Positions 46,566 to 46,786 of a stretch of DNA of 46,786 bases are shown here, one piece after another. This DNA is from Syntrophobacterales bacterium. GTDB taxonomy: Bacteria > Desulfobacterota > Syntrophia > Syntrophales > UBA2192. The position numbers and the translations under genes were made by a program. The first letter of the stretch is position 1; the number at the start of each line of letters is the position of its first letter. The notes under the pieces were generated by a model. The model was given only the letters and a program-made list of their open reading frames with translations. It had not been told where the DNA came from and made no database searches. The stretch lies in assembly GCA_018053845.1 (NCBI GenBank), contig JAGPKU010000013.1, positions 1-46,786 of the forward strand. The letters are read 5' to 3'.

Positions 46566-46786
46566 ATGAAACTGTTATTTGGCCTGACTGTGGCATTGAT
46601 CGGGATGGGCACGGTGTTTTTTGCCCTGGTGCTGCTGGTGGGCGTCATCAAGGTGCAGAGCTACCTGGTGTCGCTTGCGGAGCGGCGGAAGGCCCCGAGG
46701 GTTTCGGCGGCACCGGCCGCCGGGTCGGCGGCGATGGCGGCCCCCGCGGGGGACGAGGGGGAGGTTTTGGCCGTGATAGCGGCGGC
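46566..46786 (+). CDS. OadG-type sodium-pump decarboxylase gamma subunit, C-terminus outside window
   Basis: 73 residues are visible. A single N-terminal membrane span (LLFGLTVALIGMGTVFFALVLLVGVI) is followed by a basic stretch, an Ala/Pro linker and the start of the EVLAVIAAA motif typical of the OadG/MmdD family. This subunit anchors biotin-dependent decarboxylases that pump sodium. With the carboxyltransferase at 36949-38484, it suggests a methylmalonyl-CoA or oxaloacetate decarboxylase whose biotin and beta subunits lie beyond the window. ATG 46566 follows AAGGGAG at 7 nt. Confidence 0.85.
   Translation, partial: MKLLFGLTVALIGMGTVFFALVLLVGVIKVQSYLVSLAERRKAPRVSAAPAAGSAAMAAPAGDEGEVLAVIAA

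Overview
The window looks like chromosomal DNA of a GC-rich, Gram-negative, anaerobic bacterium of the Desulfobacterota (former Deltaproteobacteria), probably near the syntrophic Syntrophobacter/Syntrophus-type lineages. The evidence is gene content and order: an LptE lipoprotein after leuS, the order rpmF-fabD-fabG-acpP-fabF-rpiB-glyA-dCMP deaminase-nrdR-ribE-ribBA-ribH-nusB, a fused B12-domain radical SAM/TIGR03936 protein near rplU-rpmA-obgE-proB, and a complete-looking methylmalonyl-CoA module. No genus can be named from sequence alone.

Region by region. 1-7.6 kb: a partial zinc-ribbon membrane protein, hpt, a cysteine-cluster protein, an unknown 126-aa protein, the long radical SAM protein, and a small signalling group (GGDEF-type, HDOD and a 98-aa protein). 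7.7-12.6 kb: rplU-rpmA from a near-perfect sigma-70 promoter, a terminator, obgE-proB, ogt, a TauE/SafE permease and rpsT. 12.7-19.8 kb (minus): lptE-leuS, trkH-trkA, a lone peptidase-M17 N-terminal domain and nusB. 19.8-29.3 kb (minus): riboflavin, nucleotide, one-carbon and fatty-acid genes up to rpmF and yceD. 29.5-33.1 kb: tRNA-Gln(CTG) and tRNA-Glu(CTC), a DMT permease, a small membrane protein, about 0.7 kb without a gene, a Sir2-like protein and an ABM-domain protein.

33.2-46.8 kb is a metabolic block. elbB, a two-subunit class I fumarase and a class III CoA-transferase lie on plus. A biotin-dependent carboxyltransferase, methylmalonyl-CoA epimerase, the MeaB GTPase and methylmalonyl-CoA mutase lie on minus. 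A degenerate IS1595-type transposase gene, a malic enzyme, an acetate/succinate-type CoA-transferase and the start of an OadG-type sodium-pump subunit follow. Together these link propionyl-CoA, methylmalonyl-CoA, succinyl-CoA, succinate, fumarate, malate and pyruvate, as in syntrophic propionate oxidation or its reverse; succinate dehydrogenase/fumarate reductase is not in the window.

The most unusual signal is non-coding. A 96-bp element occurs twice in opposite orientation, aligned without gaps at 62 of 96 positions. One copy lies upstream of the transposase-mutase side (43109-43204, minus) and one just upstream of the OadG-type gene (46400-46495, plus). It looks like a shared operator/promoter. 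Several intergenic regions also carry degenerate reiterated short words and a recurrent inverted 10-mer pair. Several conserved gene neighbourhoods lack an expected member (rng, proA, holA, ribD, plsX/fabH).
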